Assembly (NCBI RefSeq): GCF_003434055.1
Contig: NZ_QVEX01000005.1
Location: 1 to 64,000, forward strand
Direction: 5' to 3'
DNA length: 64,000 bases
DNA from: Enterocloster aldenensis
GTDB taxonomy: Bacteria > Bacillota > Clostridia > Lachnospirales > Lachnospiraceae
The notes beneath the pieces are model-generated. The model did not search any database, had not been told where the DNA came from, and worked only from the letters and a program-made list of their open reading frames with translations. Of the stretch, positions 8,567 to 17,748 are shown piece by piece. The first letter of the stretch is position 1, and the number at the start of each line of letters is the position of its first letter. The translations under genes and the position numbers were made by a program.

Positions 8567-9307
8567 TTATAAAAAATCCTTCAGTTCTTCCAGGTTCCTG
8601 ATTTCATAATCCGCCGTGATGTCCGGATCCCCTGCCTTTCCTTCCGGATTATACCAGCAGGTTGCTGTCCCGGCCGCGTTGCCGCCCATTATATCAGAAT
8701 GCAGGGAATCCCCTACCAGCAGCATGCGCTCCGGCCTGGCCCCGGGTATCCTGGAAAAGCAGTAATCAAAATATTCCTTCTGGGGCTTCTGGCTTCCCGC
8801 GTCCTCGGATACAAAGATATCCTTCATGAAACAATCCAGACCAGACGCCGCAAGGCGTTTGTACTGGGTGGATGAGGTGCCGTTTGTCACCACGTACAGC
8901 CCATAGCGCTCCTTCAGGTACCTGCATATATCCATGGCCCCGGGAATAAGATAGGCCGACCGGTCCAGCTGGCGGCGGTATAATTCCTCCACCTCGTGGC
9001 CATCCACTTCTTTTCCAAGCCTGCCAAAGAAAATCCGGAACCGTTCCCACACCAGCCTGTCCTTTGTCACCTCGCCCCGTTCAAAGGCAGACCATAACCC
9101 CTCATTGATGTCATGATACAGCGAAAGGCGCTCCCCGGTGGGTTCCATCCCGTATGTCCTCAGGACTGTCTCCATCCCAAGCTTTTCCGCAAGCCCAAAG
9201 TCCAGAAGGGTCCCGTCCACATCCAGGAGTACGATGTCATATTTCCTTTCGTCATTCCCCATTCCGGTCTTCCCATGGCTGCCCTGTGCTTTAGTCCCCA
9301 TCTCCAT
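8567..9307 (-). CDS. HAD-family hydrolase, YjjG/pyrimidine-nucleotidase type
   Basis: A 246-residue HAD phosphatase. Motif I is LLDVDGTLLD with the nucleophile Asp, motif II VVTNGTS, motif III the Lys in SQKPQKEYF, and motif IV VGDSLHSDIMGG. The SQKPxxxYFDY pattern and helical cap match YjjG-type noncanonical pyrimidine nucleotidases (TIGR02254-like), which hydrolyse dUMP- or dTMP-type nucleotides. I start at the ATG at 9307 (AAAGG 6 bases upstream), which overlaps the dihydroorotase gene by 17 bp. A start at 9262 is also possible. Coupling to dihydroorotase makes a pyrimidine housekeeping role sensible. Confidence 0.82.
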   Translation of the reverse strand: MEMGTKAQGSHGKTGMGNDERKYDIVLLDVDGTLLDFGLAEKLGMETVLRTYGMEPTGERLSLYHDINEGLWSAFERGEVTKDRLVWERFRIFFGRLGKEVDGHEVEELYRRQLDRSAYLIPGAMDICRYLKERYGLYVVTNGTSSTQYKRLAASGLDCFMKDIFVSEDAGSQKPQKEYFDYCFSRIPGARPERMLLVGDSLHSDIMGGNAAGTATCWYNPEGKAGDPDITADYEIRNLEELKDFL

Positions 9308-10709
9308 AAACAACCTTTCCTCCACATATTGTATAGACCACCTTACCTGTAAGGGTTTCCCCAAGGAACGGGCTGTTGGAGGATTTGGACTCAAACCCGT
9401 CCACCTTCCACTGCCTGTCAGCGTCAAATATCACAAGGTCAGCGGGCGCGCCCGGCTCCATGCGGCCGCAGTCCAGCTTGTACAGCCTGGCCGGGTTAAG
9501 GCTCATCTTCTCCATCAGCTGGGACATGGTCAGGTGGCCTGGCCTGACCAGATTGGTAATACCAAGGGCAAGGGCGGTCTCCAGTCCCAGGATCCCGCTG
9601 GGCGCCACGGTCAGCGGACGCTCCTTCTCCTCTTTGCTGTGAGGGGCATGGTCGGTTGCAATCATGTCAATGGTCCCGTCCTTCAGGCCTTCTATGAGCA
9701 TCTGCCTGTCCTGTTCCGTCCTCAGGGGCGGATTCATCTTTGCCAATGTCCCATGTATATGGACCGCATCCTCTGTGAGCGTGAAATGATGGGGCGTTAC
9801 CTCTGCCCAGACCTTGGCCCCAAGCTTCTTAGCCAGACGGACCATTTCCACGGAATGACCGGAACTGATATGCTGGATGTCCACGGTGGCCCCGGTATCC
9901 AGGGCAATCATACAGTCCCTGGCAACCAGGGAGTCCTCTGCCAGCGCCGGGGAACCATAGATTCCCAGCTTGTCCGATACCTTTCCATGGTTGATTCCAT
10001 TTTCCTTAATAAATGCCTTGTCCTCCTCATGAAAGCTGAGCACGGTATCCAGCCGCGCGGCTTCTTCCATGGCGGCGCGCACAAAAGCCCCGTCCATCAG
10101 CGGTATACCGTCATCCGTGAACCCGGCTGCACCGGCTGCCAGCAGTCCTTCCATATCCGTCAGTTCCTGCCCCTTAAAGCCCATGGAAACCGCGGCGCAG
10201 CTGAGTACGTGGATTCCGGTTTTCTTCCCCTCCTCAAGCACGTAAGACAAGGTCTCCTTATTGTCAACAATGGGCTTTGTGTTGGCCATGCAGACCACTG
10301 TGGTAAAACCGCCTTTTGCAGCTGCTTTTGACCCTGTGCGGATGTCCTCCTTATAGGTAAGCCCCGGGTCCCGGAAATGTACATGGACGTCCACCAGACC
10401 AGGCGCCACAATCATGCCCTCGGCATCTATGATCTGCGCATAGGGGCCGCTGCCTGCAACTGCGCTGTCCGTATCAGCGCCGTACGTATCCGCACCGTGC
10501 ATATCAGCGCTGTCCGCCCCCATATCATCTGCGCGCGCGCCATCCGGCCCGTTCTCTCCCCCATCTCCTGTGTCTCCTATACGCCCGTCTTTTCCCTGTC
10601 CTGCAGCTGGGATGATTTTGGCAATCCTGCCTCCATCCAGCACCACATCCGCCTTTATGTCCAGTCCTTCAGCAGGCCCGATAACGCGCCCGTTCCGAAT
10701 CAATATCAT
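9291..10709 (-). CDS. pyrC: Dihydroorotase with an N-terminal low-complexity insertion
   Basis: A 472-residue class I-type dihydroorotase, which interconverts carbamoyl-aspartate and dihydroorotate in pyrimidine synthesis. Visible: the metal-binding HVHFRDPG (about residues 109-116), the NTKP region, further ligand histidines in SFHEED and DIQHISSGHS, and the catalytic DHAPH near residue 324. Bacterial enzymes are usually about 425 residues. The excess is an insert at residues 36-90, between the strand RIAKI and IIDAEGMIVAPG, made of Gly/Asp/Ala repeats (HGADT, YGADT). The insert lies in the small composite beta-sandwich domain, away from the active site. The start has AGGAA upstream; the HAD gene follows with a 17-bp overlap. 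Confidence 0.93.
   Translation of the reverse strand: MILIRNGRVIGPAEGLDIKADVVLDGGRIAKIIPAAGQGKDGRIGDTGDGGENGPDGARADDMGADSADMHGADTYGADTDSAVAGSGPYAQIIDAEGMIVAPGLVDVHVHFRDPGLTYKEDIRTGSKAAAKGGFTTVVCMANTKPIVDNKETLSYVLEEGKKTGIHVLSCAAVSMGFKGQELTDMEGLLAAGAAGFTDDGIPLMDGAFVRAAMEEAARLDTVLSFHEEDKAFIKENGINHGKVSDKLGIYGSPALAEDSLVARDCMIALDTGATVDIQHISSGHSVEMVRLAKKLGAKVWAEVTPHHFTLTEDAVHIHGTLAKMNPPLRTEQDRQMLIEGLKDGTIDMIATDHAPHSKEEKERPLTVAPSGILGLETALALGITNLVRPGHLTMSQLMEKMSLNPARLYKLDCGRMEPGAPADLVIFDADRQWKVDGFESKSSNSPFLGETLTGKVVYTICGGKVVYGDGD
10440..10604 (-). repeat. In-frame low-complexity insert in dihydroorotase
   Basis: Encodes residues 36-90 of dihydroorotase. The second half is a degenerate 15-bp repeat (ADMHG, ADTYG, ADTDS); the first half is Gly/Asp-rich (GKDGRIGDTGDGGENGPDG). 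It keeps the reading frame and is not part of the family core. Confidence 0.7.
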
Positions 10710-10723
10710 GATTTAATTCCTTT

Positions 10724-11434
10724 CTATACAATAAAGCATTCGCCCGTTCTGTGTATTTCCCGTATCCTGTCCTGATAATCCTTCGCGCATGGCAGGGCCT
10801 TGAACCTGGCCGCCGCCTCAAAATCCCCCCAGAAATGCATGGGGAATACCACATCCGCGCCCACCATGCGCATGAAGTCATCCATGCCCAGATAAAAATC
10901 CTTTTCCTGTCTCGGGTCAATGAGCATGAACGCCACATCGATATGGCGTCCGGCCAGCTTGGCCAGCTCCCCATGATACCGTTCGCTCATCTTCTGGTTA
11001 TCCTTCTCCGGCTCGCCTTCCCACACCCAGTTATTCAGATCCCCTGCATGGTAAATGGCTTTCCCTTCCGCCCTGACCAGGAAGGCAACCCCTTCATCCG
11101 TGGATTTAAATGCCTCAATGTCCAGGGGCCCGCCTGCACCGTCCAGCAGCCTTGTGTCCTCGTCCGGTCCCAGGAAAGTGGTCCTTCCCAAAAGCTCCTC
11201 CGGCACCTGTCTCCTCCAGATATCATCTGACAGGATATAGGTCACATTCCTTCTTTGGTCCGCCAGGTCAAAGATAGCGCGGGAAAAATGGTCTCCATGC
11301 CGGTGGCTGGCAAATACAAAAAGCGGCTTGTCCCCCTCCACCGCAGGAATCTCTCCCTCAAAATAATCAAACAGAAGCGCCGCATGTTCCAGTTCCGCCA
11401 TAAAACTGCTGTGATGGATATATGTTACCTTCAT
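10724..11434 (-). CDS. MBL-fold metallo-hydrolase (UlaG-like)
   Basis: A 236-residue metallo-beta-lactamase-fold protein. The first metal motif is SHRHGDHF (HxHxDH type), the second His is in IYHAGDLN, and a third is in FPMHFWG. The short N-terminus YIHHSSFM is typical of the UlaG/L-ascorbate-6-phosphate-lactonase-like subgroup, but the substrate is unknown. GGGAG precedes the ATG. It lies 14 bp upstream of the dihydroorotase gene, so co-transcription is likely, though a metabolic link is not evident. Confidence 0.8.
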   Translation of the reverse strand: MKVTYIHHSSFMAELEHAALLFDYFEGEIPAVEGDKPLFVFASHRHGDHFSRAIFDLADQRRNVTYILSDDIWRRQVPEELLGRTTFLGPDEDTRLLDGAGGPLDIEAFKSTDEGVAFLVRAEGKAIYHAGDLNNWVWEGEPEKDNQKMSERYHGELAKLAGRHIDVAFMLIDPRQEKDFYLGMDDFMRMVGADVVFPMHFWGDFEAAARFKALPCAKDYQDRIREIHRTGECFIV

Positions 11435-11560
11435 GTTTTGTCATCTCCCATCCTTCATATATGTCTTATAGTAACATAATCCGGAAAATACGTATAGTTA
11501 TTTTATCCCATTTCACCCAAAGTCCATACCGGACCGCACATATCCATCATGAAACACAGC

Positions 11561-12910
11561 CTAACCCCGGACATAAAACGTTTTCCACTTCCCTCCAAAA
11601 AATCTCCAGGCAAAGAAGGAGGAGCGCACCACCCAGTCGGCAATCATGGCCCACCACACGCCCACCGCGCCCATGCCCAGTCCGGCTGCCAGCAGGAAAC
11701 TGAAGCCGATGCGGAACACAACCATAGATCCAATGGACACGCACATGGGGAATTTCACATCATTGGCAGCCCTCAGCACATTGGCCAGGCAGAAGGAGGC
11801 CGGCCAGATAAGGATGGCGCATCCGTTATGGATTAGCACCAGGATGCCTCCCAGCCGCCGCGCCTCCTGGGACAGTCCATACAGTTTCAGCGTGAACGGC
11901 ATGGTCAGGATGACGGCAATACAGCAAAGGCCGCTGATAAGGTAGGTTGCCTTCATCATTTTCCTTGCATAGTAATCCGCCTGTTTAAAATCCCCTGCGC
12001 CCACGCAGCGCCCCACAACGGTTATGATTGCCAGGCTCATGGCCTGTCCCGGAAGGACGCCCATGCCGTCCAGATTATTGGCGATGGCGTTGGCGGCAAT
12101 CTGGGTGGTGCCGAACATGGCGATGATACCCACCACCAGCACGCGGCCCAGCTGGAATATGCTGTTTTCAATCCCATTGGGGATACCGATATGAAGGATC
12201 TGCCTGACCATGCGCCGGTTCATCTTAAGGCTGGTCCCGATATGGATATCCAGGTTTCGGTTCCTCAGGCGCAGCAGCAGGATAAAACAGGCGGCCATCC
12301 GCGATATCAGGGATGCAAGGGCCGCCCCTGCCACTCCCCAGCGGAAGATGAATATGAAAATAGAATCCCCTATGACATTTATCATATTCATGATAATGGA
12401 TGCCTGCATGGAAATCTTTGAATTGCCCATGGAACGGAACAGGGCCGCGCATGAATTATAGACAGATAGGAACGGATAGGATACGGCTGATATTACCAGA
12501 TAAGTCCTGGCATTCCTCATCACATCCTCTGCCACACCCCTGTAGAGTAATGACAGGAATTCTCTGCGGAACACGATGCACACCGCCATGATGGCCAAGG
12601 AGAGTATCCCGGTTATGATTAACAGCTGGTCCGCGGACTGACAGGCCCTGTCCTGACGCTTCTGTCCCAGGTACTGGGAAGACACCACGGCGCCTCCGGT
12701 GGCCACTGCTGCAAATATATTGATGAACAGGGTATTGACCATATCCACCAGGGACACGCCGGAGGTGGCTGCTTCCCCCACGCTTGATACCATCATGGTA
12801 TCCACCATCCCCACCGACACAGCCAGTATCTGCTCCACAATCAGCGGAAATATCAATCTCCTTAAGTCTGCATTGGAAAACATGTATCCCCCCGGATTCC
12901 TCTTTTCCAT
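11561..12910 (-). CDS. MATE family efflux transporter (second copy)
   Basis: A 449-residue MATE exporter with twelve predicted membrane segments. The sequence RLIFPLIVEQILAVSVGMVD and the motif AMSLAIITVVGRCVGAGD are typical of the NorM/DinF branch that includes many clostridial multidrug transporters. It is clearly different from the MATE gene at 3830-5203. The start is uncertain: ATGs at 12910 and 12883 both lack an ideal ribosome site, and the frame stays open to an ATG at 13009 that would add a low-complexity AAAYARQAMAY head overlapping a 22-bp tandem repeat. Confidence 0.85.
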   Translation of the reverse strand: MEKRNPGGYMFSNADLRRLIFPLIVEQILAVSVGMVDTMMVSSVGEAATSGVSLVDMVNTLFINIFAAVATGGAVVSSQYLGQKRQDRACQSADQLLIITGILSLAIMAVCIVFRREFLSLLYRGVAEDVMRNARTYLVISAVSYPFLSVYNSCAALFRSMGNSKISMQASIIMNMINVIGDSIFIFIFRWGVAGAALASLISRMAACFILLLRLRNRNLDIHIGTSLKMNRRMVRQILHIGIPNGIENSIFQLGRVLVVGIIAMFGTTQIAANAIANNLDGMGVLPGQAMSLAIITVVGRCVGAGDFKQADYYARKMMKATYLISGLCCIAVILTMPFTLKLYGLSQEARRLGGILVLIHNGCAILIWPASFCLANVLRAANDVKFPMCVSIGSMVVFRIGFSFLLAAGLGMGAVGVWWAMIADWVVRSSFFAWRFFGGKWKTFYVRG

Positions 12911-12994
12911 GTACCTCTTACCGTCCTCTTCCCACTGCGCCTTATATCCGATGATTTGCCCGATATATGCCATGGCCTGCCTGGCATATGCCGC

Positions 12995-13038
12995 TGCATA
13001 CCCTTGCATTCACAAATGCATACCCTTGCAATCACAAA
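12995..13038. repeat. 22-bp direct tandem repeat upstream of the MATE gene
   Basis: Two adjacent 22-bp copies (12995-13016 and 13017-13038) differ at one base (TTGCATTCACAAA versus TTGCAATCACAAA). The period is not a multiple of three, so the repeat is probably leader rather than coding. It lies between the upstream terminator and the likely start of the MATE gene. Confidence 0.75.
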
Positions 13039-13039
13039 A

Positions 13040-13093
13040 AAAATCAACGCAGAATGTTTTCTATAAAAGCCTACTGCAACCAACATTCTGCGT
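13040..13093 (-). terminator. Intrinsic terminator of the CoA-disulfide reductase gene
   Basis: ACGCAGAATGTT (13047-13058) pairs perfectly with AACATTCTGCGT (13082-13093), a 12-bp stem. Reading the minus strand, an eight-T run follows within a few bases. It lies 40 bp beyond the reductase stop codon. Confidence 0.85.
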
Positions 13094-13133
13094 CAATCTT
13101 CAATTTATCCAAAATTCCCTGCGAATCCACATC

Positions 13134-14822
13134 TTATTTTGCATTTACTTCCATACCGCATTCCGTACACATGGTCATGGCCGCTGCCATGGACTGTTCA
13201 TCCTTTGCCTTCATCTCATAGAACCGGTACCCGCCGCTTAAGTTCCATGTCCTGGCGCCGGCCTGGTCAAGGATCCTCTGGGCAAGGTAACCCCTGAGCC
13301 CGATCTGACAGGTGATATATATGTCCTTGGTCAGATCCAGTTCATCCATGCGCTCCCTTAAGCTGTCCAGAGGGATATTGATAAAGCCCGGGATGGTTCC
13401 CCCGGCATATTCCTCCACGGTGCGCACATCCAGCCGCACCGCATCCTCAGGAATGCTTTCCAGGTCTTCCAGGTAAAAGGGCTTCATAAGGCCTTCCATC
13501 ACATTGCCGATTACATACCCTGCCATGTTAACCGGGTCCTTGGCCGAGGAAAACGGAGGCGCATAGGCCAGTTCCATTTCCTGTAAATCAAATCCGCTCA
13601 GCTTAAAACGGATTGCATTGGCCAGGTCGTCAATCCGTTTATCCACGCCCTTTCCGCCAACAATCTGTGCGCCCAGGATAACGGCTGTCACCGGGTCAAA
13701 AATGGTCTTGATGGTCATCATGTCCCCGCCGGGATAGTAACCTGCCTGGGACGCGGATGTGGTGATTACCTTGCGGTAAGGCCTTCCCTGGGCAATGAGG
13801 GATTCTTCCTTTTCCCCGGTCACCGCAACGGTCATATCAAAAAACTTCATCACCGATGTGCCCTGGCTTCCCTTATAAGCAGTCTTTCTTCCGCAGAGGT
13901 TGTCGCCCACGATGCGTCCCTGCTTATTGGCCGGGGATGCCAGGGGAATCAGTACCTTCTGTCCGCTGACCACATGTTTTACGGACACCGCGTCCCCAAG
14001 GGCGTATACATCTTCGGCCGAGGTCTCCATGTACTGGTTCACAAGGATTTCCCCCCTGGCTCCCAGTTCAATGGCGCTGTCCTTTAAGAATCCGGTATCC
14101 GGGCGCACGCCGATGCTCATGATTACCATGTCCGCCGGCACCCTGACGCCATTATCTAAGATAATCCCGTCCTTATCCATGGCCGCACAGGTATGTCCCA
14201 GATAAAGGCCAATCCCCTGGGCCCGTATATAATTATGTACTGCATGGGCCATGTCCATGTCAATGGGGGGCATCACATGGGCGGCCCCTTCCACCACAGA
14301 CACCCTGATGCCCTGTTCAGCCAGGTTCTCAGCCATCTCAAGGCCAATGAATCCGGCTCCGATCACAGCGCAGGATGCAGGTCCATGTTCCTTTACAAAG
14401 TCAAATATTGCATAGGTATCCGGTATGTTCCTCAAGGTAAATACATGATTCTCCCCTATCCCGGGAATGCCCGGGCGGACAGGTCCTGCTCCCGGTGAAA
14501 GCACCAGCTTGTCATAGCTTTCCTCATAGGTTTCTTCCCCATGCCTTACAACCACGCACTTTTTCTCCGTGTCCACGGATACCACCTGGCTGTCCACACG
14601 CACATCCACGTTAAAACGTGCATGGAAACGCTCCGGGGTCTGAAGCTGCAGGGCATCCTTGTCCGTAATCACGCCGCCGATATAATAGGGCAGGCCGCAG
14701 TTGGCATAGGAAATATATGATCCTCTTTCCAGCATGATGATTTCCGCCGTCTCATCGTTCCTGCGAAGCCTGGCAGCCGTTCCCGCGCCGCCTGCCACGC
14801 CTCCTACAATCACAACCTTCAT
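13134..14822 (-). CDS. FAD-dependent CoA-disulfide reductase/NADH oxidase fused to a rhodanese domain
   Basis: A 562-residue fusion. Residues 1 to about 440 are a pyridine-nucleotide disulfide oxidoreductase: GGVAGGAGTAARLRR for FAD, the single redox Cys in SYANCGLPYY, a second Rossmann GAGFIGLEMAENL for NAD(P)H, and the dimerisation domain. Residues from about 455 form a rhodanese domain (DVRTVEEYAGG) with a candidate catalytic Cys in TCQIGLRG. Such fusions reduce CoA disulfides, per- or polysulfides; some act as NADH oxidases. The role is cytoplasmic thiol/sulfane-sulfur redox balance, fitting an oxygen-sensitive anaerobe. I start at ATG 14822 rather than the TTG one codon earlier. It ends at a strong terminator. 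Confidence 0.88.
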   Translation of the reverse strand: MKVVIVGGVAGGAGTAARLRRNDETAEIIMLERGSYISYANCGLPYYIGGVITDKDALQLQTPERFHARFNVDVRVDSQVVSVDTEKKCVVVRHGEETYEESYDKLVLSPGAGPVRPGIPGIGENHVFTLRNIPDTYAIFDFVKEHGPASCAVIGAGFIGLEMAENLAEQGIRVSVVEGAAHVMPPIDMDMAHAVHNYIRAQGIGLYLGHTCAAMDKDGIILDNGVRVPADMVIMSIGVRPDTGFLKDSAIELGARGEILVNQYMETSAEDVYALGDAVSVKHVVSGQKVLIPLASPANKQGRIVGDNLCGRKTAYKGSQGTSVMKFFDMTVAVTGEKEESLIAQGRPYRKVITTSASQAGYYPGGDMMTIKTIFDPVTAVILGAQIVGGKGVDKRIDDLANAIRFKLSGFDLQEMELAYAPPFSSAKDPVNMAGYVIGNVMEGLMKPFYLEDLESIPEDAVRLDVRTVEEYAGGTIPGFINIPLDSLRERMDELDLTKDIYITCQIGLRGYLAQRILDQAGARTWNLSGGYRFYEMKAKDEQSMAAAMTMCTECGMEVNAK

Positions 14823-14838
14823 CAATGATCCATCTCCC

Positions 14839-16023
14839 TTATAAATAATGTGGGGTGCAGGGTGTCAGTACCTCGCATCCGTTTTCTGTAATCAGTACCA
14901 TGTCCTCGATATTAAATCCGTTAACGCCGTCAATATAGCAGGGCACCTCCATTGCCAGCACCATGCCCGCCTCAAGGGGCCTTGTCTCCGCGGCATTGAT
15001 ATAAGGGGCCTCTGCCGTTGCCGGACCCATACTGATGGAATGGCCCTGGTGTCCCCTCCTGTAGCAGGGGAACATTTCCTTCACATAGTCATAGGCCGCA
15101 TGGTACAGCTCATTTATAGGAAGGCCTGGCCTGGCAGCCGCTATCATCCTGCGCTGCCCCTCGTACAGCCTGTCCTTTAATTTCATCAGGGCCGGGTCCC
15201 CGTTGCCGATGATCCATGCCCTGGAGGTGTCCGTGGTATAAAAATCAAATTCCGCGTTGACCCCTGCGTCAAACTTGACCACATCCCCGTCCTTCACAAT
15301 CCCGTCTCCCGGAAGGGTCAGGCGGGCGCCGGATGGGCCTGTGGAAAACATGGACCAGGCGCTTGGCACGCAGAATCCGGACTTAATGACATCCTCCCTG
15401 AAGCAGTCAGACATCTCCTTTTCCGACACCCCGATTCCCGCCATTCTGCTGACCTGGGTAAAGCCGTGGTCGGCAATGCGGCAGAGTTCCCGGAACATCT
15501 TTATTTCCTCCTCTGTCTTGATGCTCCTGGCATACACGAACAGATCCGAGATATCAACAAGCTGTGCCTCGGGGAACTTCTCACAAATCATATTATAATA
15601 CGGAACCGTGAGATAGTCCATCTCAACGCCAATCCGTTTATCCGCCAGGTCGCATGCCTTTACAAACTGCTCCAGCTTATCGGCCGAGCTTTCCATCCTG
15701 GTCTTGTCGGGAAGCACTGCTCCCTGGGAAATTTCCGGCCATGTCTTTAACCCGACCCAGGTGTCGTAAGGGTCTACCACAAAACCCAGGCCCGCGGACT
15801 TAATACGGAACGTGGCAGCCTCAAAATCCATGGTTGTTATATGGGTTGGCGCCTTATCGTCAGAGCGCATGACTGCCAGCGTAAAACCCGGCTGCCTTGA
15901 GACCGTGTGCTGGTGTCCCCCAAAACCCGTGACATAGTGGAAATTCTCCGGCGAGGACACGATTGCCCCGTCAAGTCCCCTTTCCCGAAGCAGTTCTTTT
16001 ATTCTACCTTCCTTTGGTTTCAT
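14839..16023 (-). CDS. M24-family metallopeptidase (Xaa-Pro aminopeptidase-like)
   Basis: A 394-residue creatinase/prolidase-fold protein. The C-terminal pita-bread domain shows the dinuclear-metal ligands: Asp in VKFDAGVN, Asp in TTDTSR, His in HQGHSISMG, Glu in LAMEVPCY and Glu in NIEDMVLI. It should cleave Xaa-Pro or related dipeptides, or an amide. The ATG at 16023 has GAGAGGG about 9 bases upstream; the frame open to 16224 has no such site and would overlap the AbgT gene. Last gene of the C-S lyase/AbgT operon, so it probably hydrolyses the imported aminoacyl or peptide conjugate. Confidence 0.88.
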   Translation of the reverse strand: MKPKEGRIKELLRERGLDGAIVSSPENFHYVTGFGGHQHTVSRQPGFTLAVMRSDDKAPTHITTMDFEAATFRIKSAGLGFVVDPYDTWVGLKTWPEISQGAVLPDKTRMESSADKLEQFVKACDLADKRIGVEMDYLTVPYYNMICEKFPEAQLVDISDLFVYARSIKTEEEIKMFRELCRIADHGFTQVSRMAGIGVSEKEMSDCFREDVIKSGFCVPSAWSMFSTGPSGARLTLPGDGIVKDGDVVKFDAGVNAEFDFYTTDTSRAWIIGNGDPALMKLKDRLYEGQRRMIAAARPGLPINELYHAAYDYVKEMFPCYRRGHQGHSISMGPATAEAPYINAAETRPLEAGMVLAMEVPCYIDGVNGFNIEDMVLITENGCEVLTPCTPHYL

Positions 16024-16077
16024 AACGCATATCCCTCTCTTTATCTTAAACCGCCTGTTTGGCTGTTTATTATATGT

Positions 16078-16120
16078 GGAATGCTTCCGTGGGCCGGCTG
16101 ACGGCCTCCGGAAGCATTCC
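16078..16120 (-). promoter_or_regulatory. Intercistronic hairpin between abgT-like and peptidase genes
   Basis: GGAATGCTTCCG (16078-16089) pairs with CGGAAGCATTCC (16109-16120); an inner GGCC/GGCC stem extends it. No T-run follows on the minus strand, so mRNA stabilisation or partial attenuation within the operon is more likely than termination. Confidence 0.5.
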
Positions 16121-16172
16121 GTGTATATGGCATTGCCGCATGATGGGCGGCGCATCATTTCATATAGTTTAA

Positions 16173-17717
16173 TTAATAGAACATGGGTGAACCAGGTCCT
16201 AAGGGCAGGCCCAGCAGATACCATACAGCGAACATGATGATCCAGCCAACCAGGAATGCCAGGGAATAAGGCAGCATGGTGGAGATGACGCTTCCGATTC
16301 CGGCCTTCTTATCATACTTCTGGAAGAATGCAACGGTCAGTACGAAGAAAGGCATCAGCGGCGCAATGATATTGGTACTGGAATCGCCGATACGGTAAGC
16401 AACCTGTGTCAGCTCCGGTGACAGGCCCAGACGCATGAACATGGGAACGAAAATCGGAGCCATGATAGCCCATTTTGCAGAGTCAACCGCAATGAAAATA
16501 TTGATGAATGCTGTCAGTACAATAAAGCAGATGATCAGCGGAAGCCCTACAAACCCAACTGACTGCAGGAAGTTGGCGCCAGATACGGAAATAATGGTTC
16601 CCAGGTTTGAATAGTTAAAGCATGCGGTAAACTGTGCTGCAAAGAAAATCAGTACCATGAAGCTTGCAAGCCCGGCAATGGTCTTGTTCATCAGCGCAAC
16701 TACGTCCTTGTCATTCTTAACCGTCCCGGCGCCGATACCATAGGCAAGACCGGGAAGCAGGAACAGGAGCATCATGAAGAAAATGATTCCGCTCATGAAT
16801 GGGGATGTAAGGAATGCGTGGGTTTCAGGATTCCTTAAAAGCCCGTTGGAGGGAACTACCAGCACTGCCATGAAAATCACATATGCCAGGGCAGTGATTC
16901 CTGCCCAGCGCATGCCGCGCTTCTCGTTCTCAGCAATATCCTGCACAACCTCAGACGCATCCGGCACATAAGGCGCAAGGCGCGGTTCAATCAGCTTATC
17001 CGTAACAATGGTTCCGATAATGGTAATCAGGAATGTGGAAGCTATCATGAAATACCAGTTGCAGACAGGAAGGACCGTGTATCCCGGGTCAATCATCTGT
17101 GCGGCCTGGGTGGACATGCCTGCAAACATGGGGTCATTGGTGCCGATTAACAGGTTGGCGCTCCAGCCACCGGACACGCCTGCAAATGCAGCCGCAAGGC
17201 CTGCAATGGGGTGGCGTCCAAAAGCCATGAACAGGATGGCCCCTAAGGGAACCAGCACAACATAACCGGTAGAGGAAGCAATATTGGACATGATGCCCAG
17301 GAATACCACCACCGCGGTCACAAACGCCTTTGGCGTGGAAGCAGCCACCTTGCGCAGCAATGCGGACATAAACCCGGTTCCGTCAGCAACGCCCACACCA
17401 ATCATGATGGTGAACACGGTACCCAGCGCAAAGAATCCGGTGAAGTTGGACACCACGGTGGTTACCATGTGGCGGATGCTGTCAGGAGCCAGAAGGTTTA
17501 CTGCCTGTACTGTCTTCTGTGAGATCTCGCCGCTGGCGCTGTCCAGGAAATCATATGTTACGGATACGCCGAGAGCGGCGCAGACAGCTGACAGAACGAT
17601 TACGATACCTGTCAGTATCAGGAAGATGGTGGCTGGATTAGGCAGACCGTTTCCCACTCGTTCCACTGTGTCCAATGCCCGGACGATGAATCCTTTTTTA
17701 GCCTTTTCTTTTGTCAT
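16173..17717 (-). CDS. AbgT-family transporter (p-aminobenzoyl-glutamate type)
   Basis: A 514-residue membrane protein with about twelve segments and the AbgT family patterns: GNGLPNPATIFLILTG near the N-terminus, SNIASSTGYVVLVPLGA, AAFAGVSGGWSANLLIG, and the C-terminal SAKWAIMAPIFVPMFM and GDSSTNIIAPLMPF. AbgT proteins take up p-aminobenzoyl-glutamate or related aminoacyl conjugates; some export sulfonamides. TGGAGG precedes the ATG. It lies between the C-S lyase and the M24 peptidase in one operon behind the sigma-54-type promoter, pointing to uptake and breakdown of a conjugated amino acid. Confidence 0.9.
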   Translation of the reverse strand: MTKEKAKKGFIVRALDTVERVGNGLPNPATIFLILTGIVIVLSAVCAALGVSVTYDFLDSASGEISQKTVQAVNLLAPDSIRHMVTTVVSNFTGFFALGTVFTIMIGVGVADGTGFMSALLRKVAASTPKAFVTAVVVFLGIMSNIASSTGYVVLVPLGAILFMAFGRHPIAGLAAAFAGVSGGWSANLLIGTNDPMFAGMSTQAAQMIDPGYTVLPVCNWYFMIASTFLITIIGTIVTDKLIEPRLAPYVPDASEVVQDIAENEKRGMRWAGITALAYVIFMAVLVVPSNGLLRNPETHAFLTSPFMSGIIFFMMLLFLLPGLAYGIGAGTVKNDKDVVALMNKTIAGLASFMVLIFFAAQFTACFNYSNLGTIISVSGANFLQSVGFVGLPLIICFIVLTAFINIFIAVDSAKWAIMAPIFVPMFMRLGLSPELTQVAYRIGDSSTNIIAPLMPFFVLTVAFFQKYDKKAGIGSVISTMLPYSLAFLVGWIIMFAVWYLLGLPLGPGSPMFY

Positions 17718-17748
17718 AACTATACCTCCATTGTTTTATGCATTGTTT

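Noticed and set aside
9138..10331. 397-residue plus-strand ORF opposite dihydroorotase and the HAD gene
   Set aside because: Covers two well-identified minus-strand genes; no ribosome site and no family pattern.
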